Shown here in pieces: positions 32,916 through 42,017 of a stretch of DNA of 54,340 bases. Position 1 is the first letter of the stretch; each line of letters starts with the position of its first letter. The DNA comes from an uncultured Oscillospiraceae bacterium (GTDB taxonomy: Bacteria; Bacillota; Clostridia; Oscillospirales; Oscillospiraceae), in NCBI GenBank assembly GCA_934567355.1, contig CAKTJC010000019.1, positions 1-54,340 on the forward strand, given 5' to 3'. The notes beneath the pieces are model-generated. The model ran no database searches and had not been told where the DNA came from. It saw only the letters and a program-made list of their open reading frames with translations. The position numbers were made by a program, and so were the translations under genes.

Positions 32916-33112
32916 GCAGGTCTCCTGACTTATGGCTCAAACGCGCCGCCCCGCCTTCTCGCTGTTACGCAATGGACAATTGGAGCGCCGCTCGCCAATC
33001 ACAGTGACCGGATCGTTCAGGATTCTCACCTGATTCCCTATTATCTTTTCCCCAGTTTCCGGAAAAGCACTCAGTACGTCTATTCACCTTTTTCCCGGAA
33101 GCCATCCACACT
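32916..33112 (-). ncRNA. Cobalamin riboswitch
   Basis: On the minus strand the conserved blocks appear in order: GGGAATCAGGTGAGAATCCTG, GTCACTGTGA, and the B12 box AAGTCAGGAGACCTGC (32916-32931). The downstream gene, a B12-pathway chelatase, agrees. Adenosylcobalamin binding would favour the terminator at 32,832. Confidence 0.93.
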
Positions 33113-33126
33113 CCCGGCACGCCCCC

Positions 33127-33155
33127 ATTCTACTATACTCCGCCTCGGAAATCAA
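33127..33155 (-). promoter_or_regulatory. Promoter of the riboswitch-cbiK transcript
   Basis: TTGATT (33150-33155) and TAGAAT (33127-33132) are 17 bp apart, just upstream of the aptamer. The leader would be about 520 bases, of which 161 are the miniature element. Confidence 0.6.
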
Positions 33156-33370
33156 CACATTTTTCCGCTGTTTTCCCAATTTGCATTCCATAAAATCAAC
33201 GGATACAGCATAATTTTTAAAGAGAAAATGCAGCATTTGGATCGTAAACAGTGAAATAAATTTCCGAACAGAAAAATCATGGATGCTTTTGACATGTTTT
33301 CGGTAAAAATCCTGTTGTGAACGATTTTGACACGCCAGGCGGCTAAGCGAAGAAAAGCGTCCTTATATGT

Positions 33371-33414
33371 GGAAAACCGAGCCCTCCGACCATTTTTGGA
33401 TGGCTCGGTTTTTG
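33371..33414 (-). terminator. Terminator after the LacI regulator
   Basis: On the minus strand AAAAACCGAGCC and GGCTCGGTTTT pair and end in a T-run. The rest of 33,160-33,370 shows nothing recognisable; the ORFs there look random. Confidence 0.75.
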
Positions 33415-33457
33415 GAAAGGAAACGATGCCCTGCACGTATGTCTGCTTTCTGGAAAT

Positions 33458-34468
33458 TTACCTTGTCGAGTCGCCGATGACCAGACTGGAGGGAATGTAG
33501 ATGATCTCCGTTTTCTCCGCCCCTGCTATTTGCTCGAAGAGTTTTTCCAGCGCCGTTTCCACCATGCCAGATGTATCCTGTGCAATATTGGTCAGGTTCA
33601 TACGAATAACATTTGAAGGCAATGTGACCATGGAAATATCTGCGGAAATGATTGAAAGATCTGTCGGCACATGCAGTCCGTGCTTTACGGCGGCGGCGTA
33701 GACGGCCAAGCCGACGGAGGCATTTACGGCAATGACAGAATCAAACTGCCGCCCCTGGGACAGAAGCCTGTCAAACAGGTCAAAGGCGCAGGAATAGTCG
33801 GTGTTTTCCAGAGAAAAGTGATTTTCCGCCGGAAAGGATTGCCCGGAGGAAGCAAGGGCATTCCGCAGCCCCTTCAAGCGAAGCTGCGTGCTGACAGAAG
33901 CGGCGTAGCCGGTAAGAATGCAGAAGGAACGCCCGCCGTGATCATAGAGGTAAGAGGCGGCCTGATAGGTGGACTGATAGAAATCCTCCATCACGCATGT
34001 TGCGGAAATCTCCTGATAGCGTCCGCCCAGAAAGACAAAGGGGATCTGATGCCTTTTCAGGAGATTCACATAGGTCGGGTCGGGGTTTTCCTTGGTCACC
34101 GGAAAAATGACCACGCCTTCCACGCGGAAGGCCACAAATTGCTCGATCATTTCGCGCTCGTATTGGTAGTTGTTTTTGCTGGTGGCAATGATGATCTTGT
34201 ATCCCCGCGCCCGCAGCCAATCCTCCGCGATCTGGACAACGCGGCAATAGTTGGTATTGATCAGATTCGGAACGATCATTCCGATCAGATTGCTGGTTTT
34301 CTTTGCAAGATTCTGGGCGGTCTTGTTGGGAATATAACCCAGTGTATCCGCCAGCTGGCGGACACGCTCTTTGGTTGAGGCATTTACGCCCGGACGATCG
34401 TTCATTGCCAACGACGCCGTTGCCTCGGATACCCCCGCTACCTTTGCCAGCTCTTTTAAGGATACCAT
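33458..34468 (-). CDS. LacI-family repressor of the GH172 sugar locus
   Basis: The 336-residue regulator has an N-terminal helix-turn-helix (LKELAKVAGVSEATASLAMN) with the hinge ANLAK-like NLAKKTSNLIG, then a periplasmic-binding-protein-type effector domain. The start follows AGGAGGGAACTT; a longer reading to 34528 is not needed. It is divergent from the ABC importer and GH172 genes, and CG-centred palindromes of LacI type lie in both promoters. The simplest reading is a local repressor released by an oligosaccharide or its product, which also represses itself. Confidence 0.9.
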   Translation of the reverse strand: MVSLKELAKVAGVSEATASLAMNDRPGVNASTKERVRQLADTLGYIPNKTAQNLAKKTSNLIGMIVPNLINTNYCRVVQIAEDWLRARGYKIIIATSKNNYQYEREMIEQFVAFRVEGVVIFPVTKENPDPTYVNLLKRHQIPFVFLGGRYQEISATCVMEDFYQSTYQAASYLYDHGGRSFCILTGYAASVSTQLRLKGLRNALASSGQSFPAENHFSLENTDYSCAFDLFDRLLSQGRQFDSVIAVNASVGLAVYAAAVKHGLHVPTDLSIISADISMVTLPSNVIRMNLTNIAQDTSGMVETALEKLFEQIAGAEKTEIIYIPSSLVIGDSTR

Positions 34469-34609
34469 AAGTTCCCTCCTCATTTCCTCTCTGCTGCCGC
34501 ATCTGCGAAGACAAAGGCGGCACACCAATGTTTATGTAAAAGGTGCCGGCAAGGACGGAACTTGCCCGGACATCTACAACAAAAAAGGAAAGTCTACCTC
34601 TTTCCTCAG

Positions 34610-34639
34610 ATTATATCATGTTAAAAAGTGCTTTTGCAA
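34610..34639 (-). promoter_or_regulatory. lacI promoter with overlapping operator
   Basis: TTGCAA (34634-34639) and TATAAT (34610-34615) are 18 bp apart. AAAGTGCTTT (34625-34634), one mismatch from the operators at 34,729 and 34,770, lies between them, suggesting autoregulation. Confidence 0.6.
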
Positions 34640-34724
34640 GGACAATAAAGGGAAAAACCTGTTTTTGGACACAATATACAATTACGCCGTCAAAAACTTG
34701 TATAAAATGAAAATAAAAATTATG

Positions 34725-34780
34725 TTGCAAAGCGCTTTAAACTCTGATAAAATACAGAAAGCAGAACATAAAGCGCTTTA
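34725..34780 (+). promoter_or_regulatory. Importer promoter with two LacI operators
   Basis: TTGCAA (34725-34730) and TAAAAT (34748-34753) are 17 bp apart. AAAGCGCTTT (34729-34738) overlaps the -35 and spacer, and TAAAGCGCTTTA (34769-34780) lies just after the transcription start. Their centres are 41 bp apart, about four helical turns. The CG-centred even palindrome is the usual form of LacI-family operators. Confidence 0.8.
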
Positions 34781-34987
34781 AAAAGTAACTGTCGCCCGAA
34801 AGGGCGTCACAGCGGCAAACTTCGAAACCATTCCGAATGATTCCGGAACAGATCGATCCGGGCAATGGTCGGAGTCTGTATGCGGTGAGGCGCATGCAGC
34901 CCGCAGTTTCCTGTGTCGGTGCTTTCCCGGTGCCAAACGGGATGATTTTGAAGGGAACCCAATAAAAAACAAGGAGGAGACCCCAAA

Positions 34988-36592
34988 ATGAAAAAAGCCT
35001 TAGCGATACTGCTTGCGATGTCCCTGCTTCTGCTCTGTGCCGGCTGCGCCGGCAAGCCGACAACTCCTGCTGCTACCACTGCAGATACGGAGGCGGCAGC
35101 CTCCGCGCAGACCAATACGGAAGGCACTGCGCAGGAAACCTCGGCCGAACCGACCTACAAGGCAAAGGTTCGCATCGGAACCGTCAGCGATATGCCCTCG
35201 GCTTGCCCCTTCGGCAACACCAGCTCCCAGACTGCCATGGTCACCAACTCTACGTTTGACGGCCTGGTTCGTGTGGATATGTCCGGTGATGCCACAGAAG
35301 CGCTCGCTACCTCGTGGAGTGCCAATGAGGATTCCAGCGTCTGGACCTTCAAGCTCCGTCAGGGCGTAAAGTTCCACAACGGTGATACGTTCACGGCGAA
35401 GGATGTGAAGTTTACCTGGGAGTTTGCCGGGGATTCTTCTCACGAGGGCATCGGCAAGCCCGTAGTCGGCATCGACATGGTGGACAGCATCGAAACGCCG
35501 GACGACTATACAGTGGTATTCAATCTGAAGTACAGCACTCCCGATTTCCTCTTCTATGCGGCACAGAAGATTCTCTGCCAGAATGCGGTGGAGACGCTTG
35601 GCGTAGCGGACGGCGGAAAGATTGGTACCGGCCCCTACTATCTGGAATCCCAGAAAACCGGTGAGAGCTGGGTCATCCGCCGCTTTGATGAATACTGGGG
35701 CGAGAAGGGGATCACCGAACAGATCGAGTTTGTGGTGATTACGGACGCCAATTCCCGGGCACTGACGCTGAAAGCCGGGGATGTGGATGCAATTCTGGAG
35801 CCGAACTCCGCCGACCTTGCCAGCTTTGTTGCCGACGGCAGCTACAAAGTGTTCAAGGAGCGTACCGTTGCCACCTTCTTCCTCGGCTTCAATCACACCG
35901 AAGGAAAGCTCACTGCCGACGAGACGGTTCGCCGTGCGGTCATGCTGGCCATTAACCGGGATGACATCATCAACGCCTGCTTTGAAGGCGGACTGTGCGG
36001 CAGTGCTTCCTATAATATCATCACCAGTGTCCAGCCCGGCTTTGCGGATGTAGGCCACTACGACTACGACCCCGAAGGCGCGAAGAAGCTCCTGGCCGAC
36101 GGCGGCTATGAGAAACTGACCCTGAACCTGACGGCACATCCCCTGTTTATTCCCGTCGCAGAGGTGATCCAGGCCAACCTCAGCATGGTGGGTATTACGG
36201 TAAACATCCGTGAAATCGCCCAGTCCAATTATGCAAAGAATCTGATGGCCGATCCGGCTGCTTATGATATGTATATTGCAAACTCCTCCAGTACCGGCGG
36301 CGTTCTGAATGTGCTGGATCGCTTCTTCGGCTCCAGCGGCATTGCAAACTGCATGTTCTACCAGGATCCCACCTTTGATTCCATGCTGGCCGAGGCCAAG
36401 CAGTCCAAAACCTACGACGAGCTCATTACCGCATTTGGCGCGCTGCAGAAGCGCATTGCGGAGGAAACCGTGCCGTATACCTCTCTGGTCGACCGGTACC
36501 ATTTCTGCGTGGCGTCTCCCGCGTTCGACGGCGTCATTCTGGGCAACCAGGCCTATGATACAAACTTCTCTTACTGCTATGTAACCCAATAA
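34988..36592 (+). CDS. ABC importer solute-binding lipoprotein, family 5
   Basis: The 534-residue lipoprotein has a signal peptide with lipobox LLCAGC (Cys20) and a Thr/Ala-rich linker. The mature protein is of the DppA/OppA/NikA family (SBP_bac_5) with YKAKVRIGTVSD and WTFKLRQGVKFHNGDTFTAKDV. This family is named for peptides and nickel, but several members carry oligosaccharides. The GH172 enzyme and LacI repressor in the same locus make a sugar ligand more likely here; that is inference. Ribosome site AAGGAGGAG. Confidence 0.88.
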   Translation: MKKALAILLAMSLLLLCAGCAGKPTTPAATTADTEAAASAQTNTEGTAQETSAEPTYKAKVRIGTVSDMPSACPFGNTSSQTAMVTNSTFDGLVRVDMSGDATEALATSWSANEDSSVWTFKLRQGVKFHNGDTFTAKDVKFTWEFAGDSSHEGIGKPVVGIDMVDSIETPDDYTVVFNLKYSTPDFLFYAAQKILCQNAVETLGVADGGKIGTGPYYLESQKTGESWVIRRFDEYWGEKGITEQIEFVVITDANSRALTLKAGDVDAILEPNSADLASFVADGSYKVFKERTVATFFLGFNHTEGKLTADETVRRAVMLAINRDDIINACFEGGLCGSASYNIITSVQPGFADVGHYDYDPEGAKKLLADGGYEKLTLNLTAHPLFIPVAEVIQANLSMVGITVNIREIAQSNYAKNLMADPAAYDMYIANSSSTGGVLNVLDRFFGSSGIANCMFYQDPTFDSMLAEAKQSKTYDELITAFGALQKRIAEETVPYTSLVDRYHFCVASPAFDGVILGNQAYDTNFSYCYVTQ

Positions 36593-36601
36593 CGGATCAC
36601 T

Positions 36602-36630
36602 CAGAGCCGCCGGACTCGACGGCGGCTCTG
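36602..36630 (+). terminator. Hairpin between the binding protein and permease genes
   Basis: An 11-bp perfect stem CAGAGCCGCCG/CGGCGGCTCTG is followed by AATTCTTAATT, with a poor T-run. It is probably a partial terminator or mRNA-stabilising hairpin that keeps the binding protein more abundant than the membrane parts. Confidence 0.6.
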
Positions 36631-36770
36631 AATTCTTAATTATTTGCTTATCTATACCGGCGAATTGTCCGTGTTTTCAGTATTTTCCTGCCTGCCGCTG
36701 TGAGGCGGTTCGGGGGGAGGTGCCTGCCGAATGCGGACGTTTCCGCCGGCGTCCTGGGAGAGATGAATCA

Positions 36771-37706
36771 ATGCTGAAATATATCCTGAAACGGCTGCTT
36801 ATGGTGATCCCGGTCATTCTGCTTGTATCCTTTGTGGTGTTTTACGCCATGGATTTTGTGCCGGGTGACGCTGCGATGATCGCACTGGGCGACGAGGCAA
36901 CCGAGGAGCAGCTGGAGGCATTCCGCGAGGAGAACGGCTTGAATGACCCGCTTCTGGTGCGCTATTTCCGATATATCCGCGGTGTTCTGCACAGGGATTT
37001 GGGAAAGAGCTACTACAACGGCGAGAGCGTGTGGGATTTATTCTTCTCAAAATTCGGCTACACCGTGATCCTCGCTGCTGCATCGGTGCTGTTTAATATT
37101 TGCCTTTCCATCCCGCTGGGCATTCTGTCCGGCGTGCGGCAGAATTCCTGGTGGGATACCATTGCCTCCTCCGTTTCCTTTGTCGGCCTGGCGATGCCGA
37201 ATTTCTGGGTTGGTCTGCTGCTGATCATGCTGTTTTCCGTGCAGTTGGGCTGGCTGCCGGCAGTGGGGGCGGATGCCGGCTGGAAAAGCGTGATCCTTCC
37301 TGCGATTACCTGCGGTACAGGCAATATGGCTGCACTGACCAGAACCACCCGCAGTGCCATGCTGGATGTCCTGCGCCAGGACTATCTGCGCACCGCCCGC
37401 TCCAAGGGCGCCCGGGAGCGGACAGTGATCTGGAAGCATGCACTGAAAAACGCCCAAATCCCCATTGTGACCACCATCGGCAACCAGTGTGCGGCGCTGA
37501 TTGGCGGCGCATTGGTAACGGAGCGGGTTTTTTCCTGGCCCGGCGTGGGCAACTACCTGGTCAGTGCGATCCTGATCAGCGATTACCAGGTCGTTACCGG
37601 ATTCGTGATCATGATCGCGATTGCGATTTCCCTGGTGCTGCTGATCGTGGACATCCTCTACGCTTATATTGACCCTCGGGTCAAGGCGCAGTACGTGAAA
37701 AATTGA
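36771..37706 (+). CDS. ABC importer permease, DppB type
   Basis: The 311-residue membrane protein has six predicted helices. It starts MLKYILKRLLMVIPVILLVS and has FVPGDAA, the EAA-type loop DYLRTARSKGARERTVIWKHALKNA (about 205-230) and the ERVFSWPGVGNYLV block, all typical of the DppB/OppB family. The start at 36771 follows GGGAGAG; a GTG at 36720 is unlikely. It pairs with the next gene, a DppC-type permease. Confidence 0.92.
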   Translation: MLKYILKRLLMVIPVILLVSFVVFYAMDFVPGDAAMIALGDEATEEQLEAFREENGLNDPLLVRYFRYIRGVLHRDLGKSYYNGESVWDLFFSKFGYTVILAAASVLFNICLSIPLGILSGVRQNSWWDTIASSVSFVGLAMPNFWVGLLLIMLFSVQLGWLPAVGADAGWKSVILPAITCGTGNMAALTRTTRSAMLDVLRQDYLRTARSKGARERTVIWKHALKNAQIPIVTTIGNQCAALIGGALVTERVFSWPGVGNYLVSAILISDYQVVTGFVIMIAIAISLVLLIVDILYAYIDPRVKAQYVKN

Positions 37707-37716
37707 GGTGGATATT

Positions 37717-38601
37717 ATGGGCAAACAGCATATACAGTCCGGCGAGGGGGTAAAAGAAAATCGCGCCCTGGAGGTCTGGCGGCAGTTCCGGCGCAACAAG
37801 GGGGCCATGATCGGGCTGGCGATCGTGATCATTCTGATCCTGCTGGCGCTGTTCGGAGGATTTATCTGGAATTACGACACGGATGTGGTTGCACTGAATG
37901 TTTCGGAGCGGCTTACGCCGCCGTGCCTGCAGCATCCTTTCGGTACGGATGAGTATGGCAGGGATATGCTCGCGCGGGTCGGTTACGGCACCAGATATTC
38001 CCTGCTGATCGGCTTCTGCAGTGTTCTGGTTGCGCTGCTGCTGGGCCTTCCCATCGGTGCGGCAGCCGGCTATATCGGCGGCAGATTCGATGCGGTCTTC
38101 ATGCGCATTGTTGATGCCATTACGATCATTCCGAGCATACTGATGACGGTGCTGCTGGTTACGATTTTGGGGACCAGCCTGGGAAATTTGATGATCGCAC
38201 TGGCCATCAGCTCCGTGCCGATCCTGGCGAGAATCACCCGCGCAGCAGTGATGACCGTCAGATACAACGAATATGTGGAGTCTGCCAGAGCAATCGGCGC
38301 ATCGAACTGGTACATTATTACACACTATGTTCTTCCGAACTGCTATTCGTCCATTCTGGTGCAGGCGACCCTGCGCATGGGAGCGTCCATCATCGGCGCT
38401 TCCGGTCTGAGCTATATCGGCCTGGGCGTACCGAAACCGACGCCGGAATGGGGGGCGCTGTTGAATGCCTCCAAGACCTATATTGCCGACAATGCCTACC
38501 TTTGCCTGTTTCCGGGGCTTGCAATTATGATCACCGTCATGGCGATCAACCTGGTCGGAGACGGCCTGCGGGATGCACTGGATCCCAAACTGAAGCAGTA
38601 G
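37717..38601 (+). CDS. ABC importer permease, DppC type
   Basis: The 294-residue membrane protein has an N-terminal OppC-type segment (RQFRRNKGAMIGLAIV), HPFGTDEYGRDMLARVGYGTRYSLLIG, and the EAA loop YVESARAIGASNWYIITHYVLPN. It is the second half of the channel. It begins 10 bp after the previous stop, with GAGGTG as ribosome site. Confidence 0.92.
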   Translation: MGKQHIQSGEGVKENRALEVWRQFRRNKGAMIGLAIVIILILLALFGGFIWNYDTDVVALNVSERLTPPCLQHPFGTDEYGRDMLARVGYGTRYSLLIGFCSVLVALLLGLPIGAAAGYIGGRFDAVFMRIVDAITIIPSILMTVLLVTILGTSLGNLMIALAISSVPILARITRAAVMTVRYNEYVESARAIGASNWYIITHYVLPNCYSSILVQATLRMGASIIGASGLSYIGLGVPKPTPEWGALLNASKTYIADNAYLCLFPGLAIMITVMAINLVGDGLRDALDPKLKQ

Positions 38602-38612
38602 GAGGTATTTCG

Positions 38613-39656
38613 ATGCATTTTAAGAGAAACGAAAACCGGGATGAACCGAAGCTAAGGCGTACAGAGAGTGACTGCGCCGTGGAAATTCTGGATCTGGCTG
38701 TGGAATACCGCACCTCGAAATCCGTGGTTCATGCGGTGAACGGGATAACACTGAAGCTTCCCAAGAAGGCGACGCTGGGGCTGGTGGGTGAGACCGGAGC
38801 CGGAAAGACAACGTCGATGCTGGCACTGATGGGATTGATTCCCGATCCTCCCGGCGTCATCACCCAAGGATCGATCCATGTAAACGGTCTGGATATGCTG
38901 AAGCTGTCCGCAAAGGATCTTTCCGCCGTCCGCGGAAAAGAGGTCGCCATGATCTTCCAGGATCCGATGACCTCGCTCAATCCGGTCATGTCGGTGGGCA
39001 GTCAGATTCAGGAAAGCATTCTGCTCCATGAAAATATTTCCAAAAAGGAAGCCTGGGAGCGGGCGAAGGAAATGCTGAAGGTGGTTGGGATCGATCCCAA
39101 CCGCGCTTCGGAATATCCGCACCAGTTTTCCGGCGGCATGCGGCAGCGGGTGGGAATTGCCATTGCACTTGCCTGCCATCCTTCGGTGCTGATCGCGGAT
39201 GAACCGACCACTGCGCTGGATGTTACGATCCAGGCGCAGGTGCTGCGGCTGATGCGGCAGCTCATTAAGGATTACGATACCTCTATGATCCTGATAACCC
39301 ATGATCTGGGTGTTGTTGCGGAGACTTGTGATTTGGTAGCGGTCATGTATGCCGGGCATATCGTGGAGCAGGGCACATTGGAAGACGTGTTCCGGCGGAC
39401 TAAGCATCCCTATACGGAGGGCCTATTCAACTCCCTGCCCAATATCCATGACCGGGTACAGAAGCTGACCCCGATCCCGGGTCTGATGCCGGATCCGTCC
39501 GATTTGCCGCAGGGCTGCCCATTTGCACCCCGCTGTGCTTATGCTACGGCAAGCTGCCGCAGTCAGCTGCCGCAGCCGGTTTCCTTTTCACCCACACACG
39601 AGGCTGCCTGTATCCGTTATAAAGAGCAGGAATTCAAAATTGCAAGAGGAGGATAA
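38613..39656 (+). CDS. ABC importer ATPase, DppD type
   Basis: The 347-residue ATPase has Walker [11 protein letters not shown]-loop [11 protein letters not shown], signature FSGGMRQRV, Walker [13 protein letters not shown] and the switch His in ILITHDLG. The C-terminal oligopeptide-transporter extension has [14 protein letters not shown] with a CX6CX6C Cys cluster, as in the Opp/Dpp class. The start follows AGGAGGTATTTCG. Confidence 0.93.
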   Translation: MHFKRNENRDEPKLRRTESDCAVEILDLAVEYRTSKSVVHAVNGITLKLPKKATLGLVGETGAGKTTSMLALMGLIPDPPGVITQGSIHVNGLDMLKLSAKDLSAVRGKEVAMIFQDPMTSLNPVMSVGSQIQESILLHENISKKEAWERAKEMLKVVGIDPNRASEYPHQFSGGMRQRVGIAIALACHPSVLIADEPTTALDVTIQAQVLRLMRQLIKDYDTSMILITHDLGVVAETCDLVAVMYAGHIVEQGTLEDVFRRTKHPYTEGLFNSLPNIHDRVQKLTPIPGLMPDPSDLPQGCPFAPRCAYATASCRSQLPQPVSFSPTHEAACIRYKEQEFKIARGG

Positions 39657-39659
39657 CCA

Positions 39660-40643
39660 GTGGAAGAAACGATCCTCGAAGTAAAAGACCTGAAAAAATA
39701 TTTTCATTCTCCCAAAGGAACCGTGCACGCGGTAGACGGCGTGAGCTTTTCGGTGAAACGAGGGAAAACGCTGGGCGTCGTCGGGGAATCCGGCTGCGGG
39801 AAATCGACGACCGGACGGGTGATCACCCGCCTGCTGGAGCCTACCTCCGGCAAGATCCTGTTCCATGGCCAGGACATCACCCAGCTGCGCGGCCGGGAGC
39901 TCAAGGCACTGCGGCAGAAGATCCAGATTATTTTTCAGGATCCCTTTTCCTCACTGAATCCGAGAATGACGGTCAGTCAGCTGATTGCCGAACCGATCCG
40001 GCTCAATGGCCTGATCACAGGAAAGGGCAGGGACACGAGAATTGAACGGCGGGTCCTGGAGCTGATGGATACCGTGGGGCTTGCCCGCCGGCTCTACAAT
40101 GTCTACCCCCATGAGCTTGACGGCGGCCGCCGGCAGCGGATCGGGATTGCCCGTGCACTGGCCATGGAGCCGGAATTTATCGTATGTGACGAGCCGGTAT
40201 CCGCATTGGACGTTTCCATTCAGGCTCAGATACTGAACCTGCTGAAGGAGCTTCAGCAGGAGATGGGACTGACCTATCTGTTCATTACGCATAATTTGTC
40301 GGTCGTGAATCATTTTGCCGACGAAATTGCGGTGATGTATCTGGGTTCGCTTGTAGAAAAGGCGCCGGTGGAGGAGCTTTTTGCCCACCCGCTGCATCCC
40401 TATACCCAAGCGCTGCTCTCTGCAATTCCCGTACCGGAAATTGCGGAACGAAAACCGGAGACGGTGATCTGCGGAGAGATCACCTCGCCGGTCAATTTGC
40501 CGCAGGAATGCCGGTTTTACCAAAGATGCCCGCTGGCAGCGGATGTGTGCCGCCGCGGGGTGCCGGAGCTGCGGGAGGTTACATCAGGACATTATGTCGC
40601 ATGTCCGTATGCCGGATTGGGAGGGAACACACATGCAGAGTAA
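39660..40643 (+). CDS. ABC importer ATPase, DppF type
   Basis: The 327-residue second ATPase has Walker A GESGCGKST, Walker B FIVCDEPVSALD, switch His in FITHNLS and the C-terminal CRFYQRCPLAADVC cluster. The ABC signature reads LDGGRRQR, with Asp replacing the usual Ser; I recall this variant in other clostridial DppF-like proteins, so it may not be inactivating. It begins with GTG, three bases after dppD, preceded by AGAGGAGG. Its end overlaps the GH172 gene by 11 bp. Confidence 0.92.
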   Translation: MEETILEVKDLKKYFHSPKGTVHAVDGVSFSVKRGKTLGVVGESGCGKSTTGRVITRLLEPTSGKILFHGQDITQLRGRELKALRQKIQIIFQDPFSSLNPRMTVSQLIAEPIRLNGLITGKGRDTRIERRVLELMDTVGLARRLYNVYPHELDGGRRQRIGIARALAMEPEFIVCDEPVSALDVSIQAQILNLLKELQQEMGLTYLFITHNLSVVNHFADEIAVMYLGSLVEKAPVEELFAHPLHPYTQALLSAIPVPEIAERKPETVICGEITSPVNLPQECRFYQRCPLAADVCRRGVPELREVTSGHYVACPYAGLGGNTHAE

Positions 40644-41745
40644 CTTTTCTCAGAATCCCCTCGGCACACTGCCGCTGATCGACGGCGGAAGAAGCCGCTC
40701 CATCAGCATGGAGAACCCAACGGGAGAGAAAGGCGGCGGCAGCAAGGCCGCAGGGATCCTGGGTCCGGGGCGCAAGGGTTCTCCGGCGATTCGGAATCTG
40801 CCCAGTGGTGCAGTCGTCACGCTGGCGGACGTGGACGGCCCCGGTGTGATCCAGCATATCTGGATCACCATTTCGGAAGCGAGCGACGCCGGGTATTTTA
40901 CCCTCAGCGATGTGGTGCTGCGCATGTACTGGGATAATGAGCAGTCGCCGTCCGTGGAGGTCCCTCTGGGCGACTTCTTCCTCAACGGCTTCTCCACCTA
41001 CTGCCAGGTAAATACGCTGCCCATTACGGTCAATCCGGTGCGGGGCTATAACTGCTTTTTCCCAATGCCCTTTCACAGCCATGCCAGGATCACGCTGGAG
41101 AATCAGCATCCCGGAGAAGTGAAGAGCTTTTTTTACCAGATCGACTATACGCTGTATGATGAGCTCCCGGAAAACACAGCCTGTTTCCATGCGCAGTACC
41201 GCCGCCAGCGGATGACCCAGCTGGGGCAGGATTATGTAATCCTGGATCAGGTGAAGGGCAGCGGTCAATATGTGGGCACCTATATGGCGCTGACGGCACT
41301 GGAACGCTATTGGTATGGAGAGGGTGAGGTGAAATTCTTCCTGGATGGGGATAAGGAATATCCCACCATCTGCGGAACAGGGCTGGAGGATTATTTTGGC
41401 GGAGGCTTCGGTTTTGTGGTTGACCAGCGAAAAGAAACCCCTGCGGAAGAGACGCTGTTTCAGACACCCTTCCAGGGCTACCACTTCTTTTCCCAGAAGG
41501 AGCCCCACCACAGCTGGCGGTTCGAAGGCGCATGCCCGCCGATGCGGAGCTTCTACCGTTTTCACCTGGCGGATGCCATTCGTTTCAGCCAGGATCTGAA
41601 GGTAACGGTACAGCAGATCGGCATATGCAACCGTGGCCTTTTCGAGCGGCAGGATGATATATCCACCGTAGCCTACTGGTATCAGACGGAGCCGCACACT
41701 CCCTTCCCTGCACTCCCTCCCCGCGAGTATCGCTGGCCGAGATGA
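40633..41745 (+). CDS. DUF2961 / GH172 glycoside hydrolase
   Basis: The 370-residue protein has no signal peptide. It matches DUF2961, now glycoside hydrolase family 172, whose characterised members act on D-fructofuranosides (including difructose dianhydride I) and D-arabinofuranosides. Recognisable blocks are IQHIWITI, VVLRMYWDNEQSPSVEVPLGDFF, NCFFPMPF, EGEVKFFLDGDKEYPTICGTG and LEDYFGG; the Glu residues in the last two are the likely catalytic pair. It overlaps the importer ATPase by 11 bp, with GGGAGG as ribosome site, so it should act on whatever the importer brings in. Confidence 0.88.
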   Translation: MQSNFSQNPLGTLPLIDGGRSRSISMENPTGEKGGGSKAAGILGPGRKGSPAIRNLPSGAVVTLADVDGPGVIQHIWITISEASDAGYFTLSDVVLRMYWDNEQSPSVEVPLGDFFLNGFSTYCQVNTLPITVNPVRGYNCFFPMPFHSHARITLENQHPGEVKSFFYQIDYTLYDELPENTACFHAQYRRQRMTQLGQDYVILDQVKGSGQYVGTYMALTALERYWYGEGEVKFFLDGDKEYPTICGTGLEDYFGGGFGFVVDQRKETPAEETLFQTPFQGYHFFSQKEPHHSWRFEGACPPMRSFYRFHLADAIRFSQDLKVTVQQIGICNRGLFERQDDISTVAYWYQTEPHTPFPALPPREYRWPR

Positions 41746-41852
41746 GATAAGAAAAAAAGGATAAACGCATCGCTGTATCGCCGGCTTTTTTGCCTCTCCC
41801 GAATTCCGTGGAAGAAGGCAAAGCGGCCTTTTCCTTCGGGCGTGCGTAAAAA

Positions 41853-41991
41853 GGGGCTGTCTTAAAACGCGAATTGCGAGAAAATAGCCCCGCAAAAAGT
41901 TATATAAAGCCGTGGAAATCCAATTAAAACCGGATTTCCACGGCTTTTCTGTTGGGCTGATTCTTAGAAAACTCTATCTTTAGACAGCCCC
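41853..41991. mobile_element. Miniature inverted-repeat element (139 bp)
   Basis: GGGGCTGTCTTAAAA and TCTTTAGACAGCCCC form its ends. Inside is a strong hairpin, AGCCGTGGAAATCC/GGATTTCCACGGCT (41909-41946), that could end transcription. The ends resemble those of the cbiK-leader element (GGGTCTGTCTGAAAA), suggesting one family. Confidence 0.65.
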
Positions 41992-42017
41992 GTTTTTATG
42001 ATCGGCTGCCTGAAAAT

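Noticed and set aside
33152..33436. 94-residue minus-strand reading
   Set aside because: It covers the lacI terminator and AT-rich spacer and has no ribosome site or known motif.
34729..34780. Catabolite (cre) sites
   Set aside because: AAAGCGCTTT lacks the cre TG-x-AA-x-CG arrangement, and the adjacent LacI gene explains the sites better.
34988..40643. Peptide or nickel importer (dpp/nik) naming
   Set aside because: Family membership fits, but the GH172 gene and sugar-type repressor make that substrate doubtful, so no dpp symbols were assigned.
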